64,000 bases of DNA from Hephaestia sp. MAHUQ-44 (GCF_023806085.1 NZ_JAMSLX010000002.1:248001-312000), one strand, 5' to 3'; numbered from the stretch's first letter, positions 11,561-22,007 are shown. The notes: a model not told the origin generated them from the sequence alone. Translations and numbers: made by a program.

Positions 11561-12144
11561 GGGCACACCGTCTGCGCGCCCGCCTGGGTGGCAAAGGGCT
11601 GGTTGCGCATCACCGTGAACACGTCGATCGTCTCGAGCCCTGCCCAATGGAGCAGCTTTTCGACCGGGAAGAACGGCTTGTAGGCGACCTGGACATGGTA
11701 GGAGACGATATCGTCCGACCCGCCCAGACCTTCCTTGCCGCCATCGCTATCCCATACGCCGTTGCCGTTGGCGTCCTCGAAGCAATCCTCGCCGTCGTTG
11801 CGGCCGAAGGGCGCCCGATCACTGGTGATACGCTCGGGCTGTCGGACGTTGGCGAAGTTGAGATAGCTTTTCTTGGTGATCGTGACCGCCGACGGGGAGA
11901 CGACGCTCGACAACACGCTTTTGACATGGGCGTCGATGGCGGTGCCGGCGGTGGCGCCGGTCGTCCCCAGCCGGGCCGCGTCGCGCACCGCGCCCTGGGC
12001 GACGGCCGAGATATACATGCGATAGCCGAGATCGAACCCGCCGATGATCACCATCATCAGCGGCAGCAGGACGAGCGCGAACTCGACGATCGTTGCGCCG
12101 CGACGATCGCGGTGCAGATGCCGGAACACGGCGCGCGCGATCAT
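11557..12144 (-). CDS. TadE-like pseudopilin-type protein (first)
   Basis: A 195-residue protein. The N-terminal TadE motif GATIVEFALVLLPLMMVIIG starts a single hydrophobic helix, followed by an amphipathic helix and an extracytoplasmic domain. A calcium-loop-like stretch (EDANGNGVWDSDGG, about residues 130-143) resembles the D-x-N-x-N-G loops seen in some TadE proteins. ATG 12144 overlaps the upstream vWA gene's TGA, and its own TGA overlaps the next gene's ATG, so all three are translationally coupled. A role in Flp/Tad pilus assembly is by family only. Confidence 0.85.
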   Translation of the reverse strand: MIARAVFRHLHRDRRGATIVEFALVLLPLMMVIIGGFDLGYRMYISAVAQGAVRDAARLGTTGATAGTAIDAHVKSVLSSVVSPSAVTITKKSYLNFANVRQPERITSDRAPFGRNDGEDCFEDANGNGVWDSDGGKEGLGGSDDIVSYHVQVAYKPFFPVEKLLHWAGLETIDVFTVMRNQPFATQAGAQTVCP

Positions 12145-13631
12145 TGGCTGAGCCTCAGCGCACCGATATTCTTGCCGATCAGCGTGAACTGATCGATCAA
12201 TTCGTCGCGATTGGTGGTGCTGACGGCTTTGTCGGGGCTTGACGCGCATTCGGTCAACTCGCTCGACATCGTGGTGTCGAACCCGATCACCCAGATGGTC
12301 ACGTCGGGCTGGCCTTTCAGCTCATTGCACATGATCTGGAAGCGTTTGCGGTGGCGCGCATTGAGATCGGCTTTGGTCGAGTAGCCGCCCGAGACGCGCC
12401 CTTGATATTGTTCGACCCCATAAGCGCTGTAGAGCGTGGCGCCGGTATCGAGGATGCCGTCGGTCATGAAGATGACGTGCCGGTTGACCCGCATGCCATT
12501 GTAGGTTGCGGGGTTGTCGGCGGCGAAGATGCCGTCACGCGCGAGGAAGCGCCCGCCCCAGATCATGCCGATATCATGATAGGTGCCGCCGTCGGGGGTG
12601 AGCTTGTTGACCGCTGTCTGCATGTCCGAGGCCGTCGCGAACGTCTTGAGCCGCGTCGCTTCGGTGGGGCAGGCGGATTGCGATTTCCCGGCCTGAAGGT
12701 CGGGCAGATAGGGAGGCCATTTGGACGTGCTCGACGCATTGCCCGAGGGGACGAGCGAGAGATTGAGATCGAGCGCGTTGGCCGGCACACTATAGTTCGA
12801 GCTGCCCGTGATCGTGCTGACGGTCGCGCGTTCCTCGATACAGCCGCCCCACAGGCTCTTGCTCGAACCGGTGACATAGGCGCTCACGTCGCGCACCGTG
12901 TTGGTATAAGAGCAATTCTTCCCCTTGCACGATTCGACCAGATAGGGCGTGCTGGTGCGGATATAGCTCGTCGGCAGCAGCTTCCCGACATTGACCGTGC
13001 TCGAATAGGGCACGATGCCGTAGCGCAGCCGCATCTGGTGGCTTTCGAGCTGGGTCTGGATCGGCTTGAGCTGATTGTAGAGCGCCATCACCGCCTCGCG
13101 CAGCGCGACGATTTTCTTCACGCCGTTGACCTTGTCGTCCATCGACCCGGTCGTATCGAGCACCAGCATCACATCGGTATTGATGAAATTCTGCGACGCC
13201 TCGCATTCGACGTGCAGCGGAATCCGGTGATAGCCGAACAGCGCCATGATCGTCGTCGGCAGCGACGTATCGATGCTGATCGCCAGCGTGCTGGGATCGG
13301 GGGTGCTGAGATTGGGCGTAAAAGCAGCCGTCTTGTACGATTCCTGGGGGAAGTTGAAATCGATGAATTTCGCGGTCTCGGACCTGACCAGCGCGGTCAA
13401 TTCGCCATTGGACATCGCGCGACGCCCGGCGAGCGAGCCCGCGTCGCACGCCTGCTGAAGGCGTTCCTTCGCCAGATAGCCGCGCGCTGTATCAACGCCG
13501 CCACCAATGATCGCCATCAGGGGAATCATTGCCGCCGCCACGAAGACGAGCGTGTTTCCCCGATTGTTTCCGACAAGTGCGCGCAAGAACGTCAGCGCTT
13601 GTCGGCGCACACTTCCCCACGAGCCGGCCAT
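12141..13631 (-). CDS. TadG-like protein with von Willebrand A domain
   Basis: A 496-residue protein. The N-terminal Tad motif GNTLVFVAAAMIPLMAIIGG (residues 25-44) is followed by the conserved VDTARGYLAKERLQQACDAG segment. From about residue 150 there is a von Willebrand type A domain with an intact MIDAS start VLDTTGSM (Asp159, Thr161, Ser163) and a later FMTDG strand. Several cysteines (for example SCKGKNC) suggest disulfides outside the inner membrane. TadG-type vWA proteins anchor or assemble Tad pili or adhesins. It heads the three-gene cassette; no tadA, tadB, tadC or prepilin gene is nearby. Confidence 0.87.
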   Translation of the reverse strand: MAGSWGSVRRQALTFLRALVGNNRGNTLVFVAAAMIPLMAIIGGGVDTARGYLAKERLQQACDAGSLAGRRAMSNGELTALVRSETAKFIDFNFPQESYKTAAFTPNLSTPDPSTLAISIDTSLPTTIMALFGYHRIPLHVECEASQNFINTDVMLVLDTTGSMDDKVNGVKKIVALREAVMALYNQLKPIQTQLESHQMRLRYGIVPYSSTVNVGKLLPTSYIRTSTPYLVESCKGKNCSYTNTVRDVSAYVTGSSKSLWGGCIEERATVSTITGSSNYSVPANALDLNLSLVPSGNASSTSKWPPYLPDLQAGKSQSACPTEATRLKTFATASDMQTAVNKLTPDGGTYHDIGMIWGGRFLARDGIFAADNPATYNGMRVNRHVIFMTDGILDTGATLYSAYGVEQYQGRVSGGYSTKADLNARHRKRFQIMCNELKGQPDVTIWVIGFDTTMSSELTECASSPDKAVSTTNRDELIDQFTLIGKNIGALRLSQ

Positions 13632-13753
13632 GCGTATTTGCCCCGCTAAACGGTTCCATCCAGCGGCCCTCCTACATGGTGAAACAATAAATCCTCATCA
13701 AACGGTATGGTTAATGGAATGCCGCGGGCAGGACGGGGCTTGCGAGCGGCGCC

Positions 13754-14455
13754 ATGAAACGCCAACCCCGCCTGATGACGACTCCGGACCCTGGCCCCAT
13801 CTCCGATCCCGAACAGGCGCTTGCAATCACTTATGCCCTGCGGCCGCATCGCGCGGCGCTGACCGCGTTGTTCGCGCTCGATGCGACGCTTGCCGATGTC
13901 TTGCGCACGACCAGCGAACCGATGCTCGGCCAGATGCGTCTGACCTGGTGGTACGACGCGTTGACGCGGCTCGACAGCGCCCCGCCGCCGGCCGAACCGG
14001 TGCTGTCGGCGCTGGCGGCGACGGTGCTGTGCGAGGGGGTGTCAGGGGCCGATCTCGCCGAACTGGTGGCGGGATGGGAAGAATTGCTCGAGCCTGATCT
14101 CGATGAGGCAGGGCTGGTGCGCTACGCGGCCGAACGCGGCGGGCGGCTGTTCACGCTCACGGCAACGATATCGGGGGTCGATCGGCCCGCGATCGCGCCG
14201 GCGGGCGAGGGGTGGGCGCTCGCCGATCTCGCATTCCATGTCAGCGATCCGGCGCTGATCGAGCGCGCGCGGGCGCTGGCGCAGGTGCGGCTCGATGGTG
14301 CTGCCGAGGCCGACTGGCCGCGCGCTGTGCGCACGCTGGGCGCGCTGGTGCATCTCGCGCGGCTCGATCTGGCGACGCCGGTGGGGGAGCGCCCGGCCAA
14401 GGGCGCGCCGCGCCGGGTTGCGCGATTGTTGTGGCACCGGCTCACCGGGCGCTGA
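13754..14455 (+). CDS. Squalene/phytoene-synthase-like protein
   Basis: A 233-residue, all-helical protein of the isoprenoid synthase fold. It shows the family pattern FALDATLADVLRTTSEPMLG followed by QMRLTWWYDAL, but the two Asp-rich motifs of true phytoene or squalene synthases are degenerate: there is no clear D-x-x-x-D. This suggests a non-catalytic or divergent member, akin to the mitochondrial assembly factor NDUFAF6, which in alphaproteobacteria may relate to complex I. That role is inference. ATG 13754 is followed by a second possible ATG at 13775 (MTTPDP). It is divergent from the TadG gene across a 122-bp gap. Confidence 0.75.
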   Translation: MKRQPRLMTTPDPGPISDPEQALAITYALRPHRAALTALFALDATLADVLRTTSEPMLGQMRLTWWYDALTRLDSAPPPAEPVLSALAATVLCEGVSGADLAELVAGWEELLEPDLDEAGLVRYAAERGGRLFTLTATISGVDRPAIAPAGEGWALADLAFHVSDPALIERARALAQVRLDGAAEADWPRAVRTLGALVHLARLDLATPVGERPAKGAPRRVARLLWHRLTGR

Positions 14456-14513
14456 TTTTGATCTGAGGCGGGCGCTGCGCTACGCTATCGTTCGATCAAG
14501 GGGGAGATCGGCG

Positions 14514-14957
14514 ATGTGGCGCATTCTGGCGGGCGGCGGCGCGGTGTTGCTGCTGGGCGCGGCAGGTCTGTTCGTGTTCGGGAGCCAGGCGACCGCGCCG
14601 GTCTTGCCCCCGCCGCCACCACCCGCACCGCGCGCCATGGCCGCGCCCTTGCCCGAGTCAGCCCCCGAGGCGAGCGAACGGACGCGTGAGGAAAAGCGCT
14701 TCGACCGGTACGACAAGGATCATGACGACAGCATCACGCGCGAGGAACTGCTCGCCTCACGGCGCAAGGCCTTTGCCAAGCTCGATACCAACCATGATGG
14801 GCGGTTGAGCTTCGACGAGTGGGCGATCGCAACCAGCCGGAAATTCGCCAAGGCCGATGCCGACAAATCGGGCACGCTCACCCGCGCAGAGTTCGCGACC
14901 ACGCGCCCCAAAACCAAGCCGAAGCCGAAGTGCGTCTGTAAGGAAGACGACGGCTGA
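14514..14957 (+). CDS. EF-hand calcium-binding exported protein
   Basis: A 147-residue protein. An N-terminal hydrophobic segment (AGGGAVLLLGAAGLFVFGS, residues 6-24) acts as signal or anchor, followed by a Pro/Ala-rich linker. Three EF-hand loops are clear: DKDHDDSITREE, DTNHDGRLSFDE and DADKSGTLTRAE. A basic tail ends in CVCKEDDG. The frame is open upstream to 14295, but ATG 14514 follows AAGGGGGAGA and gives the expected signal sequence. Its stop abuts the trmFO stop on the other strand with no gap. The two cysteines near the C-terminus are unusual. Confidence 0.85.
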   Translation: MWRILAGGGAVLLLGAAGLFVFGSQATAPVLPPPPPPAPRAMAAPLPESAPEASERTREEKRFDRYDKDHDDSITREELLASRRKAFAKLDTNHDGRLSFDEWAIATSRKFAKADADKSGTLTRAEFATTRPKTKPKPKCVCKEDDG

Positions 14958-16280
14958 TTAGAAATTCGCGATCCACCCGGCGAGTGCCTCGCGCGCGCGT
15001 GCGGTGTAGAGCTTCTTGCGGTCGGCCTTTTTGGTGCGGCCTTCGATCGGCGGAAACAGCCCGAAATTGACGTTCATCGGCTGGTAGGTCTCGGCCTCGG
15101 CGGCGCCGGTGATGTGGCCGAGCAGCGCGCCGAACGCCGTGGCGGGCGGCGGCGGCGCCAGCGTGCGGCCGGCCAGTTCGGCGGCGGCGAAACGCCCCGC
15201 AAGCAGCCCGATCGCCGCGCTTTCGACATAGCCCTCGCAGCCGGTGATCTGCCCCGCGAACCGGATGTTGGGGCGCGATTTGAGCCGCAGTGTCGGGTCG
15301 AGTAATTCGGGCGAGCGGATGAAGGTGTTGCGATGCAGCCCGCCGAGCCGCGCGAATTCGGCATTTTCGAGCCCCGGAATCGTCCGGAACAGTCGCACCT
15401 GCTCGGCGTGCTTGAGCTTGGTCTGGAAGCCGACGATGTTCCACAGCGTGGCGCTGGCATTGTCCTGCCGCAGCTGGACGACGGCATAGGGCCAGCGCCC
15501 GGTGCGCGGATCGTCGAGCCCGACCGGCTTCATCGGGCCGTAGCGCAGCGTATCCAGCCCGCGCGTCGCCGCCACCTCGATCGGCATGCAGCCCTCGAAA
15601 TAGGGCGTGTCCTTCTCCCACTCGCGGAATTCGGTCTTCTCGCCGTCAAGCAGGCCCTGGTGGAACGCGAGATACTGTGCCTTGTCGAGCGGGCAGTTGA
15701 TGTAATCCTTGCCGTCGCCTTTGTTCCACCGCGACTGGAACCACGCGACGTCGAAGTCGATGCTGTCGCGATAGACGATCGGCGCGATCGCATCGAAAAA
15801 GGCGAGGCTGTCGGCGCCCGTCGCGGTGCCGATGCTGGCGGCGAGGCCCGGCGCGGTGAGTGGGCCGGTGGCGACGATCGCGAGGCCTTCGGCGGGCAGG
15901 TCATCGATCTTCTCGCGATGAATCGAGATGTTGGGATGGGCCGCCAGTGCGGCGGTGACGCCAGCCGAAAAACCATCGCGGTCGACCGCGAGCGCGGAGC
16001 CCGCGGGTACCTTATGCGCGCTGCCCTCGCGCATGATGAGCGAGCCCAGGTCGCGCATTTCGGCGTGGAGCAGCCCGACCGCGTTGCTGGTCGCATCGTC
16101 CGACCGGAAGCTGTTCGAACAGACCAGTTCGGCGAGGCCGTCGGTCTGGTGCGCGGGGGTCATCTCGCCCGAACCGCGCATTTCGGAGAGGCGGACCTTC
16201 CAGCCTGCTTCGGCCAACTGCCAAGCGGCTTCGGACCCGGCGAGGCCGCCGCCGATGATGTGAACGTCGTAGCTGGTCAT
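14958..16280 (-). CDS. trmFO: tRNA (uracil-54-C5)-methyltransferase, folate/FAD-dependent (TrmFO)
   Basis: Forms ribothymidine at tRNA position 54 using methylenetetrahydrofolate and FADH2. The 440-residue product matches the family length. The N-terminal FAD-binding motif is [19 protein letters not shown]. Further signatures are [24 protein letters not shown] and the C-terminal [11 protein letters not shown]. The frame is open beyond 16280, but ATG 16280 gives the canonical N-terminus MTSYDVHI. It is divergent from the YhhN-family gene at 16346 and convergent with the EF-hand gene. Confidence 0.96.
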   Translation of the reverse strand: MTSYDVHIIGGGLAGSEAAWQLAEAGWKVRLSEMRGSGEMTPAHQTDGLAELVCSNSFRSDDATSNAVGLLHAEMRDLGSLIMREGSAHKVPAGSALAVDRDGFSAGVTAALAAHPNISIHREKIDDLPAEGLAIVATGPLTAPGLAASIGTATGADSLAFFDAIAPIVYRDSIDFDVAWFQSRWNKGDGKDYINCPLDKAQYLAFHQGLLDGEKTEFREWEKDTPYFEGCMPIEVAATRGLDTLRYGPMKPVGLDDPRTGRWPYAVVQLRQDNASATLWNIVGFQTKLKHAEQVRLFRTIPGLENAEFARLGGLHRNTFIRSPELLDPTLRLKSRPNIRFAGQITGCEGYVESAAIGLLAGRFAAAELAGRTLAPPPPATAFGALLGHITGAAEAETYQPMNVNFGLFPPIEGRTKKADRKKLYTARAREALAGWIANF

Positions 16281-16345
16281 GGGTTGGCGCTTGGCATTGT
16301 CGCGGTGACAAGACAAGCTGTGCGGAAACGAGGGGGAGGGGATCG

Positions 16346-16990
16346 ATGCGGGGATTGCTGTGGGCGGCGCTGGTGGCGGGGGGCTCCTATTGCCTCGTCG
16401 CGTGGTTCGGCTGGCAAGGGCCGGCAACGATCGCGTGGAAAGGGGCCGGAGTCGCCCTGCTCGCGGCATGGGCGGCGAGCGAGGCGCGCGATCTCGATGG
16501 CTGGCTGATCGCGATCGTGCTGGCCTTGGGTGCGGCAGGCGACGTGCTGCTCGAGGCGACCGGGATGATCGCGGGGGCGGCGGCGTTCCTCGCCGGGCAT
16601 CTGGTCGCGATCGGGCTCTACCTGCGGCATCGGCGCACGGCGCTCACCCCGAGCCAGCGCGCACTCGGCTGGCTGATCGCGCCCGCGACGGTGGTGATTT
16701 CGGTCGCGCTGGTTGGCGGGGGCAGCGATGCGGTGACGGTGGGGATCTATGCTGCGATCCTCGGCCTGATGGCCGCGATGGCATGGACCAGCCGCTTCCC
16801 GCGCTATCGCACCGGCCTCGGCGCGATGCTGTTTGTGGCGTCGGACCTGCTGATCTTCGCGCGCTTCGGGCCGCTGGCTGGCTCGTTCGTGCCGACCGTG
16901 CTGGTGTGGCCGTTTTATTTCGCGGGGCAGGCGTTGATCGCGATTGGCGTGGTGGGGGCGCTCAGCGTGCGCTCAGCCCGCGACGGGTAG
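16346..16990 (+). CDS. YhhN family membrane protein (lysoplasmalogenase-like)
   Basis: A 214-residue polytopic protein with about eight hydrophobic helices. It has the YhhN/TMEM86 hallmarks: an early [10 protein letters not shown] segment, GAAGDVLLE (about residues 62-70) and a late [13 protein letters not shown]86B hydrolyses the vinyl-ether bond of lysoplasmalogens. Whether this bacterial member does so is unknown, since plasmalogens are not expected in sphingomonads. The start follows a GAGGGGGAGGGG run. Its last 18 bases overlap the convergent DUF952 gene. Confidence 0.82.
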   Translation: MRGLLWAALVAGGSYCLVAWFGWQGPATIAWKGAGVALLAAWAASEARDLDGWLIAIVLALGAAGDVLLEATGMIAGAAAFLAGHLVAIGLYLRHRRTALTPSQRALGWLIAPATVVISVALVGGGSDAVTVGIYAAILGLMAAMAWTSRFPRYRTGLGAMLFVASDLLIFARFGPLAGSFVPTVLVWPFYFAGQALIAIGVVGALSVRSARDG

Positions 16991-17317
16991 GCGGATCGTG
17001 CCGTCGGGCTCGTAGGCGAGCGGGCCGTAGGCGACGACGGTTTCAAGCAGCAGCGTGCCGTAAAGGTGTGGGAACAGCGCGCCGCCGCGCGAGGGTTCCC
17101 ATTTTACCGGGGCATCCTGCGCGTCGAGATCGACCGTGGCGAGCCACAGGTCGGGCTGGCCGGCGAAATGCTTCGCGATCGTCCCGGCGAGCTGATCGGC
17201 GGTCGAGAGGTGGATATAACCGTCGGCCAGATCGACCGGCGCCCCGGTGAAGGCGCCGGTTTCCAGCGCCTTCATCTGGGGCTCGGTCAATATCTTGTAA
17301 GCGACCGACGGCGTCAC
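16973..17317 (-). CDS. DUF952 family protein
   Basis: A 114-residue soluble protein with the DUF952 pattern: AYKILTEPQMKALE at the start, ADGYIHLSTADQLAGTIAKHF (about residues 32-52) with a conserved His-Leu-Ser, and FPHLYGTL near the C-terminus. The fold is related to glutathione S-transferase C-terminal-like or ADP-ribosyl-binding small domains in some databases, but the function is unknown. ATG 17317 overlaps the gyrA TGA (ATGA), so it is translated with gyrA. Its 3' end overlaps the convergent YhhN-family gene. Confidence 0.85.
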   Translation of the reverse strand: MTPSVAYKILTEPQMKALETGAFTGAPVDLADGYIHLSTADQLAGTIAKHFAGQPDLWLATVDLDAQDAPVKWEPSRGGALFPHLYGTLLLETVVAYGPLAYEPDGTIRLPVAG

Positions 17318-20094
17318 GCGTCCTGCTCTGGCCCGATATCCTCGTCGGCGTCGCCCGCTGCGGGGGGTGTATCGGTAGCGGCATCGGCATCGGCGAGTAT
17401 CGCCTCGGCGTCGCCCTCGACCTCTTCGTCCTCGCTCTCGTCGAGCCGCGCGGCGGAGACCACGTGTTCGTCGTCGGCGACGTCGAACAGCCGCACGCCC
17501 GCCGAGCCGCGGCCGATGACGCGCAAGGAATCGAGCGGCATCCGGATCAGCTTGGCCTGATTGGTGACAAGCATGAGCTGGTTGGCGCGCGTCGCCGGGA
17601 AGCTCGCGACGACGAGGCCGTTGCGCGGGATATTGTCGATATTGGTGATGCCCTGGCCGCCGCGGCCGGTGCGGCGATATTCATAGGCCGAGCTCAGCTT
17701 GCCATAGCCGTTGGCGCACACCGTGAGGATGAACTGTTCGCGTTCGGCCAGTTCGGCGAAGCGCTCGGGCGCCATTTCGGGGGCGCCCTCGCGATCGGCC
17801 TTCCAGGGGGCGAAGCGCAGATAATCCTCGCGCTCGTCCTGATCGTGCATTCCGCCGCGATGGAGGATCGACAGCGAGATGACCTCGTCGCCCTTCGCCA
17901 GCCGGATACCGCGCACCCCGGTCGAGTTGCGGCTCTGGAAGGCGCGGACGTCGTCGCCGCGGAAACGGATCGCCTTGCCCGCGCGCGTGGCGAGCAGCAC
18001 GTCGTCGATCTCGCCGAGCAAGGCAACGCCGATCAGGCGATCATCCTCATCCTCGCCTTCGAACTTCATCGCGATCTTGCCGTTCGACGGCACGTTGGTG
18101 AACGCATCCATCGAGTTGCGGCGCACCGAGCCCTTGGCGGTCGCGAACATGACGTGGAGCGCGCCCCATTCGGCCTCGTCCTCGGGCAGCGGCAGCACGG
18201 TCGAGATCGTCTCGCCCTCGCCGAGCGGCAGCAGGTTGACGAGCGGCCGCCCGCGCGTGGTCGGGCCGCCTTCGGGCAGGCGCCAGACCTTGAGGCGATA
18301 GACCTTGCCCAGCGTCGAGAAGAAGAGAACGGGTGTGTGCGTGCTGGTAACGAACAGTTCGGTGACGACGTCCTCGTCCTTGGTCGCCATGCCGGCGCGG
18401 CCCTTGCCGCCGCGGCGCTGGGCGCGGAAGGTATCGAGCGGGGTGCGCTTGATATAGCCTTCCATCGTCACGGTGACGACCATGTCCTCGCGCTCGATCA
18501 GGTCTTCGTCTTCGATCCCGTCGGCAGCGCCGGTGATTTCCGAGCGGCGCGGGGTGGCGAATTCGTCGCGGATCGCGGCCAGTTCGCCCCGCATCACGCC
18601 GTAGAGCTTCTCGCGGTTCGACAGGATGTCGAGCAGTTCGGCGATCGATTCGGCAAGCTGCTGCAATTCGTCGCCGATCTCGTCGCGGCCCAGCGCGGTG
18701 AGGCGGTGCAGGCGCAGATCGAGGATCGCGCGGACCTGGATTTCGGAGAGCCTGTAGGTGTCGCCGGCAATTTCGGTTTCGACCGCCTCGACCAGCCGGA
18801 TATAGGGCGCGATCTCGGCGATCGGCCATTCGCGCGCGAGCAAGGCGGCGCGCGCCGCGGCCGGGCTCGACGAGCCGCGGATGATGCGGACGACTTCGTC
18901 GAGATTGGTGACCGCGATGACGAGGCCGAGCAGGATATGGGCGCGCTCGCGGGCCTTGAGCAGTTCGAATTTGGCGCGCCGGGTGATGACCTCTTCGCGG
19001 AACTTGACGAACGATTCGATGATGTCGCGCAGGTTGAGCGTTTCGGGACGGCCGCCGCGGATCGCGAGCATGTTGGCCGGAAACGACCCCTGCGCGGGGG
19101 TGTGCCGCCACAATTGGTTGAGCACGACCTCGGGGGTCGCGTCGCGCTTGAGGTCGATGACGATCCGCACGCCTTCGCGGTTCGATTCGTCGCGAATGTC
19201 GCTGACGCCCTCGATCCTTTTGTCCTTGGCGGCCTCGGCGATCTTTTCGACCAGCGCGTTCTTGCCCTGCTGGTACGGGATTTCGGTGAGCACGATCGAG
19301 CGGCGGGCCTCGCCGCGGGCCGCGCGGCCTTCCTCGATGACATGGCGCGAGCGGACGATGATCGAGCCGCGGCCGGTGTGATAGGCCGAGCGCGCGCCCG
19401 CGCGGCCGAGGATCAGCGCGCCGGTGGGGAAATCGGGCGCGGGCACGATCTCCATTAGCTCGTCGACGGTGATCGCGCCGTTATCGATATAGGCGAGGCA
19501 CGCGGTGATGACCTCGCCCAGATTGTGCGGCGGGATATTGGTCGCCATGCCGACCGCGATGCCGCCGGCGCCGTTGACGAGCAGGTTGGGGAACGCCGCC
19601 GGAAGCACCTGCGGCTCGCTCTCGCTGCCGTCGTAATTGGGCTGGAAATCGACCGTATCCTTGTCGAGATCGGTCAGCAGCGCGTTCGCGACCTTGGCGA
19701 GACGCGCCTCGGTGTAGCGCATCGCCGCGGGCGGATCGGGGTCCATCGAGCCGAAATTGCCCTGGCCGTCGATCAGCGGCAGCCGCATCGACCAATCCTG
19801 CGTCAGACGCGCCAGAGCGTCGTAGATCGCGGTATCGCCATGCGGGTGATATTTACCGATCACGTCACCGACGATGCGCGCCGATTTGCGATAGGGGCGG
19901 TTGTAATAGAAGCCGCTTTCGCTCGCCGAATATAGAATGCGCCGGTGCACCGGCTTCAACCCGTCGCGCACGTCGGGCAGCGCGCGCGCCACGATCACGC
20001 TCATCGCGTAGTCGAGGTAGGAGGTCTTCATCTCCTCGACGATGGAAATGGGGGTAATGTCCGAAGGGTCGCCGAGGACGGTCTCGTCGGTCAA
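17314..20094 (-). CDS. gyrA: DNA gyrase subunit A
   Basis: Breakage-reunion subunit of the type II topoisomerase that supercoils DNA. The 926-residue product has the winged-helix motif [12 protein letters not shown], the catalytic tyrosine in [10 protein letters not shown] (Tyr127), and a C-terminal six-blade pinwheel with the GyrA box [10 protein letters not shown]. The tail is highly acidic. At the quinolone-resistance position equivalent to E. coli Ser83 there is Thr88, while the Asp87-equivalent (Asp92) is kept. The start is TTG at 20094, giving the family N-terminus MTDET; the ribosome site is weak. DUF952 follows with a 4-bp overlap. Confidence 0.98.
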   Translation of the reverse strand: MTDETVLGDPSDITPISIVEEMKTSYLDYAMSVIVARALPDVRDGLKPVHRRILYSASESGFYYNRPYRKSARIVGDVIGKYHPHGDTAIYDALARLTQDWSMRLPLIDGQGNFGSMDPDPPAAMRYTEARLAKVANALLTDLDKDTVDFQPNYDGSESEPQVLPAAFPNLLVNGAGGIAVGMATNIPPHNLGEVITACLAYIDNGAITVDELMEIVPAPDFPTGALILGRAGARSAYHTGRGSIIVRSRHVIEEGRAARGEARRSIVLTEIPYQQGKNALVEKIAEAAKDKRIEGVSDIRDESNREGVRIVIDLKRDATPEVVLNQLWRHTPAQGSFPANMLAIRGGRPETLNLRDIIESFVKFREEVITRRAKFELLKARERAHILLGLVIAVTNLDEVVRIIRGSSSPAAARAALLAREWPIAEIAPYIRLVEAVETEIAGDTYRLSEIQVRAILDLRLHRLTALGRDEIGDELQQLAESIAELLDILSNREKLYGVMRGELAAIRDEFATPRRSEITGAADGIEDEDLIEREDMVVTVTMEGYIKRTPLDTFRAQRRGGKGRAGMATKDEDVVTELFVTSTHTPVLFFSTLGKVYRLKVWRLPEGGPTTRGRPLVNLLPLGEGETISTVLPLPEDEAEWGALHVMFATAKGSVRRNSMDAFTNVPSNGKIAMKFEGEDEDDRLIGVALLGEIDDVLLATRAGKAIRFRGDDVRAFQSRNSTGVRGIRLAKGDEVISLSILHRGGMHDQDEREDYLRFAPWKADREGAPEMAPERFAELAEREQFILTVCANGYGKLSSAYEYRRTGRGGQGITNIDNIPRNGLVVASFPATRANQLMLVTNQAKLIRMPLDSLRVIGRGSAGVRLFDVADDEHVVSAARLDESEDEEVEGDAEAILADADAATDTPPAAGDADEDIGPEQDA

Positions 20095-20194
20095 GTTTTG
20101 GTGCTTTCGGAAATGGTGTTTCGGTTGGACTCCGGTCTAGCCGTTCGCGGGCCCAATGTCACGCGCGCATGGGCGCGCGCGCGTGCGGGAAGCG

Positions 20195-20227
20195 CCCGTC
20201 ACCCCGGAACGGGTCCGGGGTGACGGG
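20195..20227. terminator. Perfect 14-bp hairpin downstream of leuA
   Basis: Arms CCCGTCACCCCGGA (20195-20208) and TCCGGGGTGACGGG (20214-20227) are perfectly complementary with a 5-base loop. It sits just after the leuA stop on the minus strand and about 100 bp upstream of gyrA. The CGTCACCCCGG motif is also a common alphaproteobacterial dispersed repeat, so it may be both repeat and terminator. The adjacent 20155-20194 is CG-alternating. Confidence 0.6.
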
Positions 20228-20233
20228 GCCGGA

Positions 20234-21892
20234 TCAGAGCGCGTTGGCGGCGCTCAGAACCGCACGCACCGAGGCAGTGGCGATATCGGTATCGCGGCCG
20301 ACGCCGAACACCGTGCGGCCATCGGGCGTGGTGCATTCGAGATAGGCCGCCGCGGCGACCTCCGAGCCCTGACCGATCGCATGTTCATTGTAATCGGCAA
20401 CCTCGAGCGCGACCCCGCAGGCATCGCGCAGCGCGATGACGACGCTTGAGATCAGGCCGTTGCCGCGCCCGCTCACCGAGCGTTCCTCGCCGTCGATCGC
20501 GATCCGGCCGACGAAGGCGCGCTGGCCGGTGGGGCCGCTTTCCTCGTAATCGACCAGCACGAAGCGATCCTTGTCGCCGGGCAAATAGGTGCGCTTGAAC
20601 AACTGCCAGATATCGTCGGCGTTGAGCTCGCGGCTCGATTCGTCGGCGAGCTGCTGGACGTGGCGGCTGAACGCGGCCTGGAGCCGCTTGGGGAGCTTCA
20701 GCCCTTTGTCCTGCTCGATCACCCAGGCGACGCCGCCCTTGCCCGACTGCGAATTGACACGAATCACCGCCTCGTAATCGCGGCCCAGATCCTTGGGGTC
20801 GATCGGCAGATAGGGGACTTCCCAAAACTCATCGTTGCGCGCTTCCTGCGCGGCAAAGCCCTTTTTGATCGCGTCCTGATGGCTGCCCGAAAACGCGGTG
20901 AACACCAGATCGCCGGCATAGGGCGTGCGCGGGTGGACCGGCAGGTTGGTGCAATAATTGACCGTGTTGACGACCTCGTCGATGTTCGAGAAATCGAGGC
21001 CGGGGTGGAGCCCTTGCGTGTACATGTTGAGCGCGACCGTCACGAGATCGCAATTGCCGGTGCGCTCGCCATTGCCCAGCAGGCAGCCCTCGACGCGATC
21101 GGCGCCCGCCATCAGCCCCAGTTCGGCCGCCGCGACGCCGGTGCCGCGATCGTTATGCGGGTGGAGCGAGATCACCACGCTGTCGCGGTTGCGGATGTTG
21201 CGGCAGAACCATTCGATCTGATCGGCATAGATGTTGGGGGTCGCGCATTCGACCGTCGCCGGCAGGTTGAGGATCAGCGGCCGCTCGGGGGTGGGCAGGA
21301 GCACGTCCATCACCGCCTCGCAGACCTCGACCGAGAAATCGAGCTCGGCGGTCGAGAAGGTCTCGGGGCTGTATTCGAAATGCCAGTCGGTGTTCGGCTG
21401 TTTCGCGGCTTCGTCGCGCAGCACCTTGACGCCCTCGACGGCGATCCGCTTCACTTCCTCGCGGCTCATCCCGAACACGATCTTGCGCCACGCCGGCGAT
21501 ACCGCATTGTAGAGATGAACGATCGCGCGCGGGGCGCCGACCAGGCTCTGGAAGGTCGTTTCGATCAGGTCGCGGCGCGACTGGGTGAGCACCTGGACGA
21601 TAACGTCGTCGGGGACGCTGCCTGACTGGACGAGGCCCGAAATGAAATCGAACTCGGTCGCGCCCGCGCTCGGGAAGCCGACTTCGATCTCCTTGAGCCC
21701 GACCTTGACCAGCAGATCGAAGAAGCGGCGCTTCTTCTCGGCGTCCATCGGATCGATCAGCGCCTGATTGCCGTCGCGCATGTCGGTCGACAGCCAGCGC
21801 GGCGGCTTGGTGATGGTGTTGTTCGGCCATTGTCGATCGGGCAGATCGATCTGGGGGAAGGGCCGGTATTTGACGCTCGGGTCGCTCAGCAT
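20234..21892 (-). CDS. leuA: 2-isopropylmalate synthase (type 2, long form)
   Basis: Condenses 2-oxoisovalerate with acetyl-CoA, the first committed step of leucine synthesis. The 552-residue product is of the fungal/actinobacterial-like type 2. It begins with the long lead [20 protein letters not shown], then the catalytic [14 protein letters not shown]. The metal-binding HPHNDRGTG and [11 protein letters not shown] motifs follow, and a C-terminal regulatory domain carries the leucine feedback site. The frame is open to a GTG at 21907, but ATG 21892 follows AGGACA and is preferred. A leucine-rich leader peptide and a hairpin lie upstream (21961-22047), indicating attenuation control. Confidence 0.97.
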   Translation of the reverse strand: MLSDPSVKYRPFPQIDLPDRQWPNNTITKPPRWLSTDMRDGNQALIDPMDAEKKRRFFDLLVKVGLKEIEVGFPSAGATEFDFISGLVQSGSVPDDVIVQVLTQSRRDLIETTFQSLVGAPRAIVHLYNAVSPAWRKIVFGMSREEVKRIAVEGVKVLRDEAAKQPNTDWHFEYSPETFSTAELDFSVEVCEAVMDVLLPTPERPLILNLPATVECATPNIYADQIEWFCRNIRNRDSVVISLHPHNDRGTGVAAAELGLMAGADRVEGCLLGNGERTGNCDLVTVALNMYTQGLHPGLDFSNIDEVVNTVNYCTNLPVHPRTPYAGDLVFTAFSGSHQDAIKKGFAAQEARNDEFWEVPYLPIDPKDLGRDYEAVIRVNSQSGKGGVAWVIEQDKGLKLPKRLQAAFSRHVQQLADESSRELNADDIWQLFKRTYLPGDKDRFVLVDYEESGPTGQRAFVGRIAIDGEERSVSGRGNGLISSVVIALRDACGVALEVADYNEHAIGQGSEVAAAAYLECTTPDGRTVFGVGRDTDIATASVRAVLSAANAL

Positions 21893-21960
21893 GGGATGTC
21901 CTGTCACGGTGACGCCCGCGGCCGCCGGGCCGCATGGCGGATCGGTATCGAAAGCAAACA

Positions 21961-22007
21961 GCCCTTAGGCGGGAGCGCGCACGCGCCGGATCGTTCCGCC
22001 TAAGGGC
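21961..22007 (-). promoter_or_regulatory. Attenuator hairpin of leuA
   Basis: Perfect 12-bp arms GCCCTTAGGCGG (21961-21972) and CCGCCTAAGGGC (21996-22007) with a 23-base loop, located 69 bp upstream of the leuA ATG. On the minus strand it is followed by TGTTTGCTTTCG, a weak T-rich tract. The leader-peptide stop codon lies in its upstream arm. Within that arm a shorter hairpin, CGCC-CTTA-GGCG, could form instead, giving the mutually exclusive structures that attenuation needs. The terminator role is inferred. Confidence 0.7.

Noticed and set aside
17464..19458. 664-codon plus-strand open frame inside gyrA
   Set aside because: Antisense shadow of gyrA; no recognisable motif, and gyrA is certain.
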